A stretch of DNA of 64,000 bases, taken from Aquibium sp. A9E412. Its GTDB lineage: Bacteria; Pseudomonadota; Alphaproteobacteria; Rhizobiales; Rhizobiaceae. Shown in pieces: positions 8,276-18,226 of this stretch. Position 1 is the stretch's first letter. Each line of letters opens with the position of its first letter. The DNA lies in NCBI RefSeq assembly GCF_030398335.1, contig NZ_JAOAOP010000011.1, positions 1-64,000 of the forward strand, given 5' to 3'. The translations under genes and the position numbers were made by a program. The notes beneath the pieces were generated by a model. The model had not been told where the DNA came from, did no database searches, and worked only from the letters and a program-made list of their open reading frames with translations.

Positions 8276-9826
8276 CTAGAACAGCATCGCCGGCAGCGTG
8301 GTGGCGACGGCGGGAAACAGCCACAACAGCGCCATGCCGACGATCTGCAGGGCGATGAACGGCATAACGCCGCGGTAGATCTGTCCGGTGGTGATTTCCT
8401 TCGGCGCGGCGCCGCGCAGGTAGAACAGCGAGAAGCCGAACGGCGGCGTCAGGAACGACGTCTGCAGGTTGACGGCGATAAGCACCGACAGCCACATCGG
8501 ATCGTGCCCCATCAGGATGAGCAGCGGCGCCACCACCGGCAGCACGATCACCGAGATCTCGACGAAGTCGAGGAAGAAGCCGAGCACGAAGATCAGCGCC
8601 ATGACGAAGACCAGCGCGCCCTGCGGCCCGCCCGGCATCGCCTCGATGACGGATTCCACGCGAAGGTCGCCGCCGAGGCCGCGGAACACCAGCGAGAAGA
8701 TGCTGGCCGTCAGGATGGTGGCGAAGATCATCGCCGTCACCGTCATCGTCGAGGTGACGACCGGCGTCAGGATGCCGGCGCGCGCCGCGCGCCGCACCGC
8801 CGCCGCCACGGCGAGGCCGCCGATGAGCACCAGGCCGGTCAAGACGGCGCCGACGAGCCACTCGGCAAGGCCCGCGTCGCTGCGCTGCAGGCGCACCGGC
8901 ACCAGGCCGGCGAGCACGGCGAGGAGACCGAGCGCGACGGCGCCGGCGAGGATCAGCCGGCTGCCGCCCGGCTGGCGCGCGGCGGCCAGAAGCAGCGCCC
9001 CGACGGCGCCGACGGCGGCCGCCTCGCTCGGTGTCGCCACGCCGCCGAGGATCGAGCCGAGCACGGCGACGATCAGCACCACCGGCGGGACCACCGCACG
9101 CAGCACCGCGCGCGGTCCCGGCCGCTCGCCGGCGGCGGCCAGCGGCGGCGCGGCGCCCGGCGAGAACGCCGCGCGCGCCAGCAGATAGACGATGTAGACG
9201 GCCACCAGCGTCAGCCCCGGCAGCAGCGCGGCGGCGAACACCTGGCCGACCGACAGCGTCTCGATGGTGAACTTGCCCTCGCGGTACTGCGCCTGCTGAT
9301 AGGCGTTGGACATGACGTCCGACAGGATGATGAGCAGCGTGGACGGCGGGATGATCTGGCCGAGCGTCCCCGACGTGCACACGATGCCGGACGCCAGCTT
9401 CGGGTCGTAGCCGTTGCGCACCATGGTGGGCAGCGCGATCAGGCCCATCGCCACCACGGTTGCGCCGACGATGCCGGTCGAGGCGGCGAGCAGCGCGCCG
9501 ACCAGCACCACCGAGACGCCGAGGCCGCCGCGCATGGGACCGAACAGCCGGCCCATCGTCTCCAGCAGATCCTCGGCGATGCGGCTCTTTTCCAGCACCA
9601 CGCCCATGAAGACGAACAGCGGGATGGCGATCAGCACGTCGTTGGTCAGCAGCCCGAAGGCGCGCTGGCCGAGCGCGCCGAGCAGGTTGGGGTCGAGCTG
9701 GCCGGTCGCCCAGCCGAGCGCGGCGAAGGCCGTCGCCGTGCCGGCGAGCACGAAGGAGACCGGATAGCCGATCAGGATGGCGGCGATCAGCGCCGCGAAC
9801 ATCAGGATGTCGAGCGGCAGGCTCAT
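8276..9826 (-). CDS. dctM: TRAP transporter large permease (DctM type)
   Basis: Multi-helix inner-membrane subunit of 516 aa that carries the sodium-coupled translocation path of a TRAP importer. Family hallmarks include the GYPVSFVLAG start, IPLFVFMG near residue 60, GTLGQIIPPSTLLIILSD and the C-terminal LQTSFLTPPFGFSLFYLRG. It is about 80-90 residues longer than a standard DctM; the extra length is a hydrophobic stretch around residues 240-340 predicted to add membrane helices, a variant known in TakP-associated systems. Its ATG overlaps the end of dctQ by 4 bases. Its gene order continues from hutU (see dctP). Confidence 0.92.
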   Translation of the reverse strand: MSLPLDILMFAALIAAILIGYPVSFVLAGTATAFAALGWATGQLDPNLLGALGQRAFGLLTNDVLIAIPLFVFMGVVLEKSRIAEDLLETMGRLFGPMRGGLGVSVVLVGALLAASTGIVGATVVAMGLIALPTMVRNGYDPKLASGIVCTSGTLGQIIPPSTLLIILSDVMSNAYQQAQYREGKFTIETLSVGQVFAAALLPGLTLVAVYIVYLLARAAFSPGAAPPLAAAGERPGPRAVLRAVVPPVVLIVAVLGSILGGVATPSEAAAVGAVGALLLAAARQPGGSRLILAGAVALGLLAVLAGLVPVRLQRSDAGLAEWLVGAVLTGLVLIGGLAVAAAVRRAARAGILTPVVTSTMTVTAMIFATILTASIFSLVFRGLGGDLRVESVIEAMPGGPQGALVFVMALIFVLGFFLDFVEISVIVLPVVAPLLILMGHDPMWLSVLIAVNLQTSFLTPPFGFSLFYLRGAAPKEITTGQIYRGVMPFIALQIVGMALLWLFPAVATTLPAMLF

Positions 9827-10344
9827 CGCTCGCCGCCCGCCTGGCGGCCGGCGCCGGCCAGCACCGCGGCGTCGCGCAGCAGACAGGCCAGGCCCTGCAC
9901 GACGAGCAGCGCGCAGAAGGCGGGGATCAGCGACTTGAGCAGGAAGGAGGCCGGGATGCCGCCGACCGATATCGCGCCCTCCAGCACCGCCCAGGAGTTG
10001 CGCACCGAGGGCCAGGCGTACCAGGAAAGCAGCAGCATGGCGGGAAACAGGAAGGCGACGGCGCCGAAGGCGTCGACGGCGGCGCGGCCGCGCCGCGACA
10101 GCGCCGAGTAGAAGATGTCGACGCGCACATGGCCGTCGACCAGCAGCGTGTAGCCGGCGCCCAGCATGAACAGCGCGCCGTGCATGTAGAGCACGCTCTC
10201 GTTCAGGAAGATGAAGCTGATGCCGTAGACGTAGCGCAGGATCACCGTGGCGAACTGCACGAGCACCATGGCAAGCGCCAGCCAGCGCACCGTGGCGCCG
10301 ACGATGCGGTTCACCTGGTCGAGGGCGGTGGCGATGCGCTGCAT
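9823..10344 (-). CDS. dctQ: TRAP transporter small permease (DctQ type)
   Basis: Four-helix inner-membrane subunit (173 aa) that pairs with DctM. The conserved DctQ features LALAMVLVQFATVILRYVYG near residue 22 and VDGHVRVDIFYSALSRRGRAAVD around 65-88 are present. It is separated from dctP by 67 bases containing a GC hairpin and overlaps dctM by 4 bases. Confidence 0.9.
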   Translation of the reverse strand: MQRIATALDQVNRIVGATVRWLALAMVLVQFATVILRYVYGISFIFLNESVLYMHGALFMLGAGYTLLVDGHVRVDIFYSALSRRGRAAVDAFGAVAFLFPAMLLLSWYAWPSVRNSWAVLEGAISVGGIPASFLLKSLIPAFCALLVVQGLACLLRDAAVLAGAGRQAGGER

Positions 10345-10372
10345 GGGCGGCCTCGGGCGGCGGGAAGGCCCT

Positions 10373-10387
10373 GGGCGCCGGGCGCCC
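10373..10387 (-). promoter_or_regulatory. GC hairpin between dctP and dctQ
   Basis: GGGCGC and GCGCCC pair around a CGG loop, extendable by two outer pairs including a G-T. A stable hairpin after the binding-protein gene is common in importer operons and usually leaves the binding-protein mRNA more abundant than the permease part. No T-run follows. Confidence 0.35.
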
Positions 10388-10411
10388 GGGGCGACGGCTC
10401 GGACCGGCGCG

Positions 10412-11503
10412 TCAGCCGCCGTAGTCGTAGTCCATGGCGCGGGCGTTCATCTGCCCGTTGTCGGCATAGACCATGTAGTCGGCGATCGCGCTGCGGTAGG
10501 CGAGGAAGCTCTCGACGATGCGGCGCACCAGCTCGTCGTCGTTCTCGCGCAGCTCGCCGATCACCTCGCCGGCGGCGTTGCCCATGGCGACGATCACCTC
10601 GTCGGGCAGCTTCTTCACCTGCACGCCCTGCTCGGCGACGAGCTGCGCCAGCGCCTGGGCGTGCTTGGTCGAGTATTCGGTCCACACCGGGTTGTAGAGC
10701 GATTCGCAGGCGTAGGAGACGGCCTGCTTGAGATCGTCGGGCAGCGCTTCGTAGGCCTCCAGATTGACCGCGCACTCCTCGGCCGACGATGGCTCGCCGA
10801 CGCCCGGCCAGTAGTAGTTCTTGGCCACCTGGTAGAAGCCGAGGGCCGAATCCGTCCACGGCCCGATGAACTCGCCGGCGTCGATCGTGCCCGACTGCAG
10901 CGCCTGGAACATGTCGCGCCCGCCCATCGCCTGCACCGCCATGCCGAGCTTGGAGCACATCTCCGAGGCGAGGCCGGTGGTGCGGAAGCGCAGGCCCTTG
11001 AGGTCGTCCGCCGAGCTGATCTCGTTGCGGAACCAGCCCTGCCACTGCGGCCCGGAATTGCCGCACAGGAAGGGCTTCAGGCCGAAGCGGGCGTACATCT
11101 CGTCGTAGAGCGCCTGGCCGCCGCCGTGGATCAGCCAGCCGAGCTGCTCGTCGGCGCGCAGGCCGAAGGGCTGCGAGCCGAACAGCAGGATGCCCTTCGA
11201 CTTGGAGCCCCAGTAGGCCGGCACCGCGTGGTAGAGCTGGGCGGTGCCTTCCGACACGGCGTCGAACACGCCGTTGCCCGGCACCAGCTCGCCGGCGGCA
11301 TAGAGCCTGACCTCGAGCCGGCCGCCCGACAGCGCGGTGATGCGGTCGGCCAGCATCTGCGCGGCGACGCCCGGCCCCGGCAGGTTCTTCGGCCAGGCCG
11401 TCACCATGGTCCATGTCGTCTTGTCCTGGGCGATGGCCGGTGCGGCCAGGCTGCCCGTCGCGCCGGCTGCGCCGGCCGCCTTCAGGAAATCGCGTCTCTT
11501 CAT
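10412..11503 (-). CDS. dctP: TRAP transporter substrate-binding protein (DctP/TakP type, Tat signal)
   Basis: Periplasmic solute receptor, 363 aa from the ATG at 11503, which has AGGAGAA ahead of it. The N terminus KRRDFLKAAGAAG is a twin-arginine signal, so it is exported folded. The mature part starts TTWTMVTAWPKNLPG and contains YHAVPAYWG and LRFRTTGLASEMCSKLG, features of the TakP-like branch that binds keto and other organic acids. The Arg in LRFRTTG is the usual carboxylate clamp. Only 43 bases separate it from hutU on the same strand, so it is probably part of the hut operon; an import role for urocanate or a related imidazole acid is inferred from that alone. Confidence 0.88.
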   Translation of the reverse strand: MKRRDFLKAAGAAGATGSLAAPAIAQDKTTWTMVTAWPKNLPGPGVAAQMLADRITALSGGRLEVRLYAAGELVPGNGVFDAVSEGTAQLYHAVPAYWGSKSKGILLFGSQPFGLRADEQLGWLIHGGGQALYDEMYARFGLKPFLCGNSGPQWQGWFRNEISSADDLKGLRFRTTGLASEMCSKLGMAVQAMGGRDMFQALQSGTIDAGEFIGPWTDSALGFYQVAKNYYWPGVGEPSSAEECAVNLEAYEALPDDLKQAVSYACESLYNPVWTEYSTKHAQALAQLVAEQGVQVKKLPDEVIVAMGNAAGEVIGELRENDDELVRRIVESFLAYRSAIADYMVYADNGQMNARAMDYDYGG

Positions 11504-11546
11504 GGCAGGTTCTCCTCCGTGGTTTGGCTCGTTCTCGTCGCCGGCC

Positions 11547-13220
11547 TCAGTTTCCCAGGATCGCCGGCAGCCGCAGGCCCGTCTCGCGCGCGCAATCGAG
11601 CGCGATGTCGTAGCCGGCGTCGGCATGGCGCATCACGCCGGTCGCCGGGTCGTTCCACAGAACGCGCTCAATGCGCCGCGCCGCCGCCTCGCTGCCGTCG
11701 GCGCAGATCACCATACCGGCGTGCTGCGAGAAGCCCATGCCGACGCCGCCGCCGTGGTGCAGCGACACCCAGGTGGCGCCCGAGGCGGTGTTGAGCAGCG
11801 CGTTGAGCAGCGGCCAGTCCGACACCGCGTCCGAACCGTCCTTCATCGCCTCGGTCTCGCGGTTGGGCGAGGCGACCGAGCCCGAATCCAGATGGTCGCG
11901 GCCGATCACCACCGGCGCCTTCAGTTCGCCGCTGGCGACCATCTCGTTGAAGGCGAGGCCGAGCCGGTGGCGGTCGCCGAGCCCGACCCAGCAGATGCGC
12001 GCCGGCAGCCCTTGGAAGGCGATGCGCTCGCGCGCCATGTCGAGCCAGCGGTGCAGGTGGGCGTCGTCGGGCATCAGCTCCTTCACCTTCTCGTCGGTGC
12101 GGAGGATGTCCTCGGGGTCGCCGGACAGCGCCGCCCAGCGGAACGGCCCGACGCCGCGGCAGAACAGCGGCCGGATGTAGGCCGGCACGAAGCCGGGGAA
12201 GGCGAAGGCCTTGTCGAAGCCTTCCTCGCTGGCCACCTGGCGGATGTTGTTGCCGTAGTCGAGCGTCGGCACGCCGGCCTCCCAGAAGGCGACCATCGCC
12301 TCGACATGGCGGCGCATGGAGGCGCGCGCCGCCGTCTCAACCGCCTGCGGATCGCTCTCGCGCCGGGCGCGCCATTCGGCCAGCGTCCAGCCCGCCGGCA
12401 GGTAGCCGTTGAGCGGGTCGTGCGCCGAGGTCTGGTCGGTGACGATGTCGGGCCGCACGCCGCGCCGCACCAGCTCGGGCACGACCTCGGCGGCGTTGCC
12501 GAGCAGGCCGACCGACTTCGCCTCGCCGGCCTTCGTCCAGCGCGCGATCATCGCCAGCGCCTCGTCGACGCTGTCGGTCTTCTCGTCGAGGTAGCGGGTG
12601 CGCAGGCGGAAGTCGATGCGGCTCTCGTCGCACTCGACGGCCAGGCACGCCGCGCCGGCCATCGCCGCGGCGAGCGGCTGTGCGCCGCCCATGCCGCCGA
12701 GGCCGGCGGTCAGGATCCAGCGGCCGGAAAGGTCGCCGCCATAGTGCTGGCGCCCGGCCTCCGCGAAGGTCTCGTAGGTGCCCTGCACGATGCCCTGCGA
12801 GCCGATGTAGATCCACGAGCCGGCCGTCATCTGGCCGTACATCATCAGCCCCACCTTATCGAGCCGGTTGAAGTGCTCCCAGGTCGCCCAGTGCGGCACC
12901 AGGTTGGAGTTGGCGATCAAGACGCGCGGCGCGTCGGCATGGGTGCGGAAGACGCCGACCGGCTTGCCCGACTGCACGAGCAGCGTCTCGTCCTCGCCGA
13001 GGCTCCGGAGCGCGGCGACGATGCGGTCGAAATCGTCCCAGGTGCGCGCGGCGCGGCCGATGCCGCCATAGACGACGAGCTCGTTGGGGTTTTCCGCCAC
13101 GTCGGGATCGAGGTTGTTCATCAGCATCCTGAGCGGCGCCTCGGTCGTCCAGAAGCGGGCGCTGAGCGCGTCGCCGCGCGGCGCGCGGATCGTGCGGATG
13201 TTGTGGCGGGGATCGGTCAT
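11547..13220 (-). CDS. hutU: Urocanate hydratase HutU
   Basis: Second enzyme of histidine breakdown: adds water to urocanate giving 4-imidazolone-5-propionate, using NAD+ as an electrophile. Full length at 557 aa. The highly conserved segments [36 protein letters not shown] (the NAD-binding glycine loop), [13 protein letters not shown] and [17 protein letters not shown] are all intact. It overlaps hutG by 4 bases and is followed at 43 bases by the TRAP genes. Confidence 0.97.
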   Translation of the reverse strand: MTDPRHNIRTIRAPRGDALSARFWTTEAPLRMLMNNLDPDVAENPNELVVYGGIGRAARTWDDFDRIVAALRSLGEDETLLVQSGKPVGVFRTHADAPRVLIANSNLVPHWATWEHFNRLDKVGLMMYGQMTAGSWIYIGSQGIVQGTYETFAEAGRQHYGGDLSGRWILTAGLGGMGGAQPLAAAMAGAACLAVECDESRIDFRLRTRYLDEKTDSVDEALAMIARWTKAGEAKSVGLLGNAAEVVPELVRRGVRPDIVTDQTSAHDPLNGYLPAGWTLAEWRARRESDPQAVETAARASMRRHVEAMVAFWEAGVPTLDYGNNIRQVASEEGFDKAFAFPGFVPAYIRPLFCRGVGPFRWAALSGDPEDILRTDEKVKELMPDDAHLHRWLDMARERIAFQGLPARICWVGLGDRHRLGLAFNEMVASGELKAPVVIGRDHLDSGSVASPNRETEAMKDGSDAVSDWPLLNALLNTASGATWVSLHHGGGVGMGFSQHAGMVICADGSEAAARRIERVLWNDPATGVMRHADAGYDIALDCARETGLRLPAILGN

Positions 13221-14029
13221 CGGGATGCTCCGGGCTTCATCGACAGCGCGATCGCCTCGATGCGCGTCAGGATCGTCTTGAGGTGGCCGCGCAGCCGCCC
13301 GGCCTTGTCCGCGTCATAGGCGAAGGGCGGCGCCTCGGTGGCCAGGTGCGTCGCCTGGGCGAGCTCCATCTGGATGGCGTGCACGTTCTCGGCCGGGTTG
13401 CCGTAGTGGCGGGTCGTCCAGCCGCCGCGGAAGCGGCCGTTGACGACGCTGGAATGGCCCGGTGCCGCCGCGCAGATCTCGGCCACCGCCGCTTCGATCT
13501 CGGGCGCGCAGCTGCGGCCGCCGTCGCTGCCGATGTTGAAGTCGGGCAGCCGGCCGTCGAACAGGAACGGGCAGCGCGAGCGGATCGAGTGGCAGTCGTA
13601 GACGACGGCGACGCCGTGCCGCTCGCGCACGCGCATGATCTCGTCGGCGAGCGCGGCGTGGTAGGGCTGGTGGAAGGCGGTGAGCCGGCGCGCCGTCTCG
13701 GCCCGGTCGGGCATCGCGCCGTCGCGCCAGATCGGCCGGTTGTCGAAATCGGTCACCGGCACCAACCCGGTGGTGTTCTGCCCAGGATAGAGGCTCTTGC
13801 CGGTCGGGTCGCGGTTGGCGTCGATCACGTAGCGGTGGAAGGTGGCGCGCACGGTGGTCGCCTCGGGCAGCAGCCCGTCGTAGAGGCGATCGACATGCCA
13901 GTCGGTGTCGCGCAGGAGCCGCCCTTCGGCGTTGAGCGCGTCGCGGACGGCGTCGGGCACATGCGTGCCCGTGTGCGGCAGGCCGAGAATGACGGGCGAG
14001 GCGCCGCGGCTGACCTCGACGGGGGTCAT
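13217..14029 (-). CDS. hutG: N-formylglutamate deformylase HutG
   Basis: Last enzyme of the five-step histidine route; hydrolyses N-formyl-L-glutamate to glutamate and formate. It belongs to the N-formylglutamate amidohydrolase (FGase) family, 270 aa, not the arginase-like HutG. Conserved pieces are [34 protein letters not shown] and VYDCHSIRS, which carry the metal-binding His and Asp residues. Overlaps of 4 bases on both sides tie it to hutH and hutU. Its presence with hutF means formimidoylglutamate is deiminated first. Confidence 0.95.
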   Translation of the reverse strand: MTPVEVSRGASPVILGLPHTGTHVPDAVRDALNAEGRLLRDTDWHVDRLYDGLLPEATTVRATFHRYVIDANRDPTGKSLYPGQNTTGLVPVTDFDNRPIWRDGAMPDRAETARRLTAFHQPYHAALADEIMRVRERHGVAVVYDCHSIRSRCPFLFDGRLPDFNIGSDGGRSCAPEIEAAVAEICAAAPGHSSVVNGRFRGGWTTRHYGNPAENVHAIQMELAQATHLATEAPPFAYDADKAGRLRGHLKTILTRIEAIALSMKPGASR

Positions 14030-15582
14030 CGTGCGGCCTCCGCCGCGTCCGCGCCGAGGGCGGGCAGGATGTCCGGCGCGACCGCCGCCTCGAGCCCGCC
14101 ATCGGCGACGAGGGCGGCGGCCGCCTGCAGGTCGGGTGCCAGGTAGCGGTCGTCGCCGAGCGCCGGCACCACCGCGCGGATCGCGGCATGGGCGCGGGCG
14201 AGCTCCGGGCTGGTGGCGAGCGGCGCGCGCAGGTCGATGCCCTGCGCGGCGGTCAGCGCCTCGATGCCGACGATCGCGGCCAGGTTGTCGGCCATCGGCC
14301 CGAGCCGCCGGGCGCCGTGGCAGGCCATCGACACGTGGTCCTCCTGGTTGGCCGAGGTCGGCGTCGAATCGACCGAGGCGGGATGCGCCATCTGCTTGTT
14401 CTCCGCCATCAGCGCGGCCGAGGTGACCTCGGCGATCATCAGCCCGGAGTTGAGCCCCGGATTGCGCGCCAGGAAGGGCGGCAGGCCGAACGACAGCGCC
14501 GGGTCGACCAGCAGCGCGATGCGCCGCTGCGCGATGGCGCCGACCTCGCAGATGGCGAGCGCGATCTGGTCGGCGGCGAGCGCCACCGGCTCGGCGTGGA
14601 AGTTGCCGCCCGACACCACCGCGCCGTCCGACAGCACCAGCGGGTTGTCGGTCACCGCATTGGCCTCGACGGCGAGCGTGACGGCCGCCTGGCGCAGCAC
14701 GTCGAGGCAGGCGCCGTCGACCTGCGGCTGGCAGCGGATGCAGTAGGGGTCCTGCACGCGCTCGTCGCCCTCGCGGTGGCTCTCGCGGATCTGCGAGCCG
14801 GCGAGCAGCCGACGCAGCGCCGCGGCCGCGTCGATCTGGCCGCGGTGGCCGCGCAGCGTGTGGATCTCGGCCCGGAACGGCGCCGAGGAGCCCATCGCGG
14901 CGTCGGTCGACAGCGCGCCGGTGACGAGCGCCGCGCGCGCGGCGCGATGCGCGGCGAACAGCCCGGCGAGCGCCAGCGCGGTCGACACCTGGGTGCCGTT
15001 GATCAGCGCCAGGCCCTCCTTGGCGGCGAGTGTGACCGGCGCCAGGCCGGCCTTCTCGAGCGCCGCCCCGCCCGGCATGCGGCGGCCGTCGACGAGCGCC
15101 TCGCCGGCGCCGATCATCACGGCGGCCAGGTGGGCGAGCGGCGCCAGGTCGCCGGAGGCGCCGACGGAGCCCTTTTCCGGCATCACCGGCACGACGCCGC
15201 GCGCCAGCATCGCCTCGAGCAGCGCGACGAGCTGCGGCCGCACGCCCGAGGCGCCGCGCCCGAGCGAGACGAGCTTGAGCGCCATGACCAGCCGCACGAG
15301 CGGTGCCGCGAGCGGCGCGCCGACGCCGCAGCAGTGCGACAGGATGAGGTTGCGCTGCAGCGTGGCGGTGTCGTCCGCCGCGATGCGCACGCTCGCCAGC
15401 TTGCCGAAGCCGGTGTTGACGCCGTAGACCGGCCGGTCGCCGCCGGCGATGGCGGCGATGCGCGCCGCGGCGGCCTCGACCGCCGGCCGGCAGGCGGGGT
15501 CGAGCGTCACCGCCCGCTCGCCGCTATAGACCGCCTCCAGCGTGGCGAGCGGCACCGCGCCGGGCGTCAGGACGATGCTCAT
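14026..15582 (-). CDS. hutH: Histidine ammonia-lyase HutH
   Basis: First step: removes ammonia from L-histidine to form urocanate. 518 aa. The self-made MIO cofactor arises from Ala-Ser-Gly in [16 protein letters not shown] near residue 145, and [11 protein letters not shown] near residue 55 is the other family signature. The start is the ATG at 15582, overlapping the hutI stop by 4 bases; the open frame extends upstream only as a shadow of hutI. No key residue is missing. Confidence 0.97.
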   Translation of the reverse strand: MSIVLTPGAVPLATLEAVYSGERAVTLDPACRPAVEAAAARIAAIAGGDRPVYGVNTGFGKLASVRIAADDTATLQRNLILSHCCGVGAPLAAPLVRLVMALKLVSLGRGASGVRPQLVALLEAMLARGVVPVMPEKGSVGASGDLAPLAHLAAVMIGAGEALVDGRRMPGGAALEKAGLAPVTLAAKEGLALINGTQVSTALALAGLFAAHRAARAALVTGALSTDAAMGSSAPFRAEIHTLRGHRGQIDAAAALRRLLAGSQIRESHREGDERVQDPYCIRCQPQVDGACLDVLRQAAVTLAVEANAVTDNPLVLSDGAVVSGGNFHAEPVALAADQIALAICEVGAIAQRRIALLVDPALSFGLPPFLARNPGLNSGLMIAEVTSAALMAENKQMAHPASVDSTPTSANQEDHVSMACHGARRLGPMADNLAAIVGIEALTAAQGIDLRAPLATSPELARAHAAIRAVVPALGDDRYLAPDLQAAAALVADGGLEAAVAPDILPALGADAAEAAR

Positions 15583-16787
15583 GCGAGGCCCTCCGCGATG
15601 CGCCGGTGGAGCGGGTTGAAGCCGATGCGGTAGGCGAGCGCGGCCGGCTCGGCGACGTCCCACACGGCGATCTCGGCGCGCTTGCCGGGCGCCAGCGTGC
15701 CGGTCTCCTGCGCGAGGCCGAGCGCGCGGGCGGCCTCGCGCGTCGCGCCGGCCAGCGCCTCCTCCGGCGTCAGGCGGAACAGCGTCGCCGCCATGTTGAG
15801 GGCGAGCAGCGGCGAGGCGAGCGGCGAGGAGCCGGGGTTGCAGTCGGTCGCCACCGCCATCGGCACGCCGGCCGCGCGCAGCGCGGCGACCGGCGGACAC
15901 TGCGTCTCGCGCAGCGTGTAGAAGGCGCCCGGCAGCAGCACCGCGACGCTGCCGGCCGCCGCCATCGCCGCCACGCCCGCCTCGTCGAGATACTCCAGAT
16001 GGTCGGCCGACAGCGCGCCGTAGGACGCCGCGAGCGCGGCGCCGCCGAGGTTGGAGAGCTGCTCGGCATGCAGCTTGACCGGCAGGCCGAGCGCGCGGGC
16101 GTGGGCGAACACGCGGTCGATCTCGGCCGGCGAGAAGGCGATGGTCTCGCAGAAGCCGTCGACCGCGTCGACCAGGCCTTCGCGATGGGCGGCCTCCAGC
16201 CCGGGCAGGACGACCGCGTCGATGTAGGCGTCGGGGCGCTCGCGATACTCCGGCGGCAGCGCGTGGGCGGCCAGATAGCTGGTCTTCACGCGCACCGGCC
16301 GCTCGCGGCCGAGGCGGCGCGCGGCGCGCAGCATCGCGAGCTCGTCGTCGACCGTCAGGCCGTAGCCCGACTTGATCTCGACGGTCGCCACGCCCTCGGC
16401 GATCATCGCGTCGAGGCGCGGCAGGGCGGCCGCCACCAGCCCGTCCTCGTCGAGCGCCCGCGTCGCCACGACGGTCGACACGATGCCGCCGCCGGCGCGC
16501 GCGATCGCCGCGTAGCTGGCGCCCTGAAGCCGCATCTCGAACTCGCGCGCGCGGTCGCCGCCGAAGACGATGTGGGTGTGGCAGTCGATCAGCGCCGGCG
16601 TGGCGAGCCGGCCGGCGAAATCCTCCGCCGGCGCGTCGGCCCGGTCGGCCGGCAGCGCCGTGCGCGGCCCGAGCCAGGCGATGCGGCCGGCCTCCACCGC
16701 GATCGCGCCGTCCTCGACCAGCCCGTAGGGCGGGCCGCCGGGCTCCATCGTGGCGATGCGCAGACCTGTGTACAGGCGCCGGGACAT
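15579..16787 (-). CDS. hutI: Imidazolonepropionase HutI
   Basis: Third step: opens the ring of imidazolonepropionate to N-formimidoyl-L-glutamate. Amidohydrolase fold, 402 aa. Metal ligands are visible in [12 protein letters not shown] (near 75), KLHAEQLSN (near 245) and the [10 protein letters not shown] loop (near 320). The ATG at 16787 with GAGGGGCG before it is preferred to an in-frame ATG at 16838, which lies in the promoter region. It is the first gene of the minus-strand hut operon and faces hutF across a 74-base regulatory gap. Confidence 0.95.
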   Translation of the reverse strand: MSRRLYTGLRIATMEPGGPPYGLVEDGAIAVEAGRIAWLGPRTALPADRADAPAEDFAGRLATPALIDCHTHIVFGGDRAREFEMRLQGASYAAIARAGGGIVSTVVATRALDEDGLVAAALPRLDAMIAEGVATVEIKSGYGLTVDDELAMLRAARRLGRERPVRVKTSYLAAHALPPEYRERPDAYIDAVVLPGLEAAHREGLVDAVDGFCETIAFSPAEIDRVFAHARALGLPVKLHAEQLSNLGGAALAASYGALSADHLEYLDEAGVAAMAAAGSVAVLLPGAFYTLRETQCPPVAALRAAGVPMAVATDCNPGSSPLASPLLALNMAATLFRLTPEEALAGATREAARALGLAQETGTLAPGKRAEIAVWDVAEPAALAYRIGFNPLHRRIAEGLA

Positions 16788-16810
16788 GGCGCGCCCCTCG
16801 TTTTCATGTC

Positions 16811-16850
16811 TGGACTTAACGCTATTATGTATATACAAAAAATGTCAACA
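16811..16850. promoter_or_regulatory. Divergent hutI/hutF promoter region with HutC-like operator
   Basis: The palindrome TGTATATACA (16828-16837), inside ATTATGTATATACAAAA, resembles the operator core recognised by HutC-type GntR repressors. It is the only AT-rich spot in the gap. On the minus strand a perfect -35 TTGACA (16842-16847) precedes it, and TAATAG lies 15 bases further, so the operator overlaps the hutI promoter spacer. HutC bound here would block both directions until urocanate accumulates. The hutF ribosome site GGGAG follows at 16851. Confidence 0.65.
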
Positions 16851-16861
16851 GGGAGCGGGCC

Positions 16862-18226
16862 ATGTTTCGCATTCTCGCCGGGCGGGCGCTGACGCCCGAA
16901 GGATGGCAGGACGGCGTCGAGGTCGCCGTCGGCGACGACGGGCGCATCGTCTCGGTCGCGCCCGGTCACGGCGCCGCGGCCGACCGCACCGTGCCCGTGC
17001 TGCTGCCGGCCGTCGCCAACCTGCACAGCCACACCTTCCAGCGCGCCATGGCCGGGCTCGCCGAGCGGCGCGGGCCGGCCGGCCGCGACAGCTTCTGGAC
17101 CTGGCGGGCGGTGATGTACCGCTTCCTCGACCTGCTCGATCCCGACGACGTGGAGGCCGTCGCCGCGATGGCCTTCGTCGAGATGCTCGAGGCGGGCTAT
17201 GCCGCGGTCGCCGAGTTCCACTACCTGCACCACGCGCCGGGCGGCGCCGCCTATGCCGACCCGGCCGAGCTCGCCGGGCGCATCGCGGCGGCGGCCGCGA
17301 CCGCCCGCATCGGCCTGACGCTGGCGCCGGTCCTCTATCGCCGCGGCGGCTTCGACGGCGCGCCGCTCGCCGGCGGCCAGCAGCGCTTCGGCACGACGCG
17401 CGACGGCTTCGCCCGGCTGGTGGAGGCGAGCGGCCGCCATCTCGCCGCCCTGCCGGCCGATGCCGGGCTCGCCGTCGCGCCGCACTCGCTGCGCGCCTGC
17501 GCGATCGACGACGTCGGCTTCGCCGCCGAGCTGCTGCCCCAGCGGCCGGTGCACATCCACGTCGCCGAGCAAGAGGCCGAGGTCGAGGCGTGCCTGGCGG
17601 CGACCGGCGCGCGGCCGGTCGCCCACCTCATCGACCGCCTCGCCGTCGACGGCCGCTGGTGCCTGATCCACGCCACGCACATGACGCCGCAGGAGACCGC
17701 CGCGCTCGCCCGGTCCGGCGCGGTCGCCGGGCTGTGTCCGGTGACCGAGGCCAATCTCGGCGACGGCATCTTCGCCGGCGCCGCCTTCGCCGGCCATGGC
17801 GGCTGCTTCGGCGTCGGCACCGATTCCAACATCCGCATCAGCCTGACGGAGGAGCTGCGCCAGCTCGAATACAGCCAGCGGCTGCGCGAGCGCGCCCGCG
17901 TGGTGCTGGCCAGCGCCGAGCGCTCGGCCGGCCGCTTCGTCCATGCGCAGGCGCTGGCCGGCGGCGCGGCCGCGCTCGGCCGCGACAGCGGCGCGCTCGC
18001 CCCCGGCCTGTGGGCCGACATGGTGGCGCTCGACCCCGACCGCTTCGCCGGCAGCGGCGCCGGCGACGGCCTGCTCGACGGCTGGATCTTCACCGGTTCC
18101 GACGCCGCGGTCACCGACGTGTGGTCGGCCGGCCGCCACGCGGTGCGCGACGGACGGCACGTCGCGCGCGCGGCCGTGGCCCGGCGCTATCGCGGCGTCG
18201 TCGAGCGCTTGGCGGGCCGGCTGTGA
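16862..18226 (+). CDS. hutF: Formimidoylglutamate deiminase HutF
   Basis: Converts N-formimidoyl-L-glutamate to N-formyl-L-glutamate and ammonia, the fourth step in the five-step route. 454 aa, amidohydrolase superfamily. Metal motif NLHSHTFQRAMAG (near residue 57), HYLHHAPGG, HIHVAEQEAEVEAC (near 230), IHATHMTPQE (near 270) and GTDSNIRISLTEELR (near 320) are present, the last being typical of HutF. It is divergent from hutI and overlaps hutC by 4 bases (GTGA). Confidence 0.95.
   Translation: MFRILAGRALTPEGWQDGVEVAVGDDGRIVSVAPGHGAAADRTVPVLLPAVANLHSHTFQRAMAGLAERRGPAGRDSFWTWRAVMYRFLDLLDPDDVEAVAAMAFVEMLEAGYAAVAEFHYLHHAPGGAAYADPAELAGRIAAAAATARIGLTLAPVLYRRGGFDGAPLAGGQQRFGTTRDGFARLVEASGRHLAALPADAGLAVAPHSLRACAIDDVGFAAELLPQRPVHIHVAEQEAEVEACLAATGARPVAHLIDRLAVDGRWCLIHATHMTPQETAALARSGAVAGLCPVTEANLGDGIFAGAAFAGHGGCFGVGTDSNIRISLTEELRQLEYSQRLRERARVVLASAERSAGRFVHAQALAGGAAALGRDSGALAPGLWADMVALDPDRFAGSGAGDGLLDGWIFTGSDAAVTDVWSAGRHAVRDGRHVARAAVARRYRGVVERLAGRL

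Noticed and set aside
16765-16776. Near-palindrome CCTGTGTACAGG close to the hutI start
   Set aside because: It lies within hutI codons and has central mismatches; the TGTATATACA site in the gap is the better operator.
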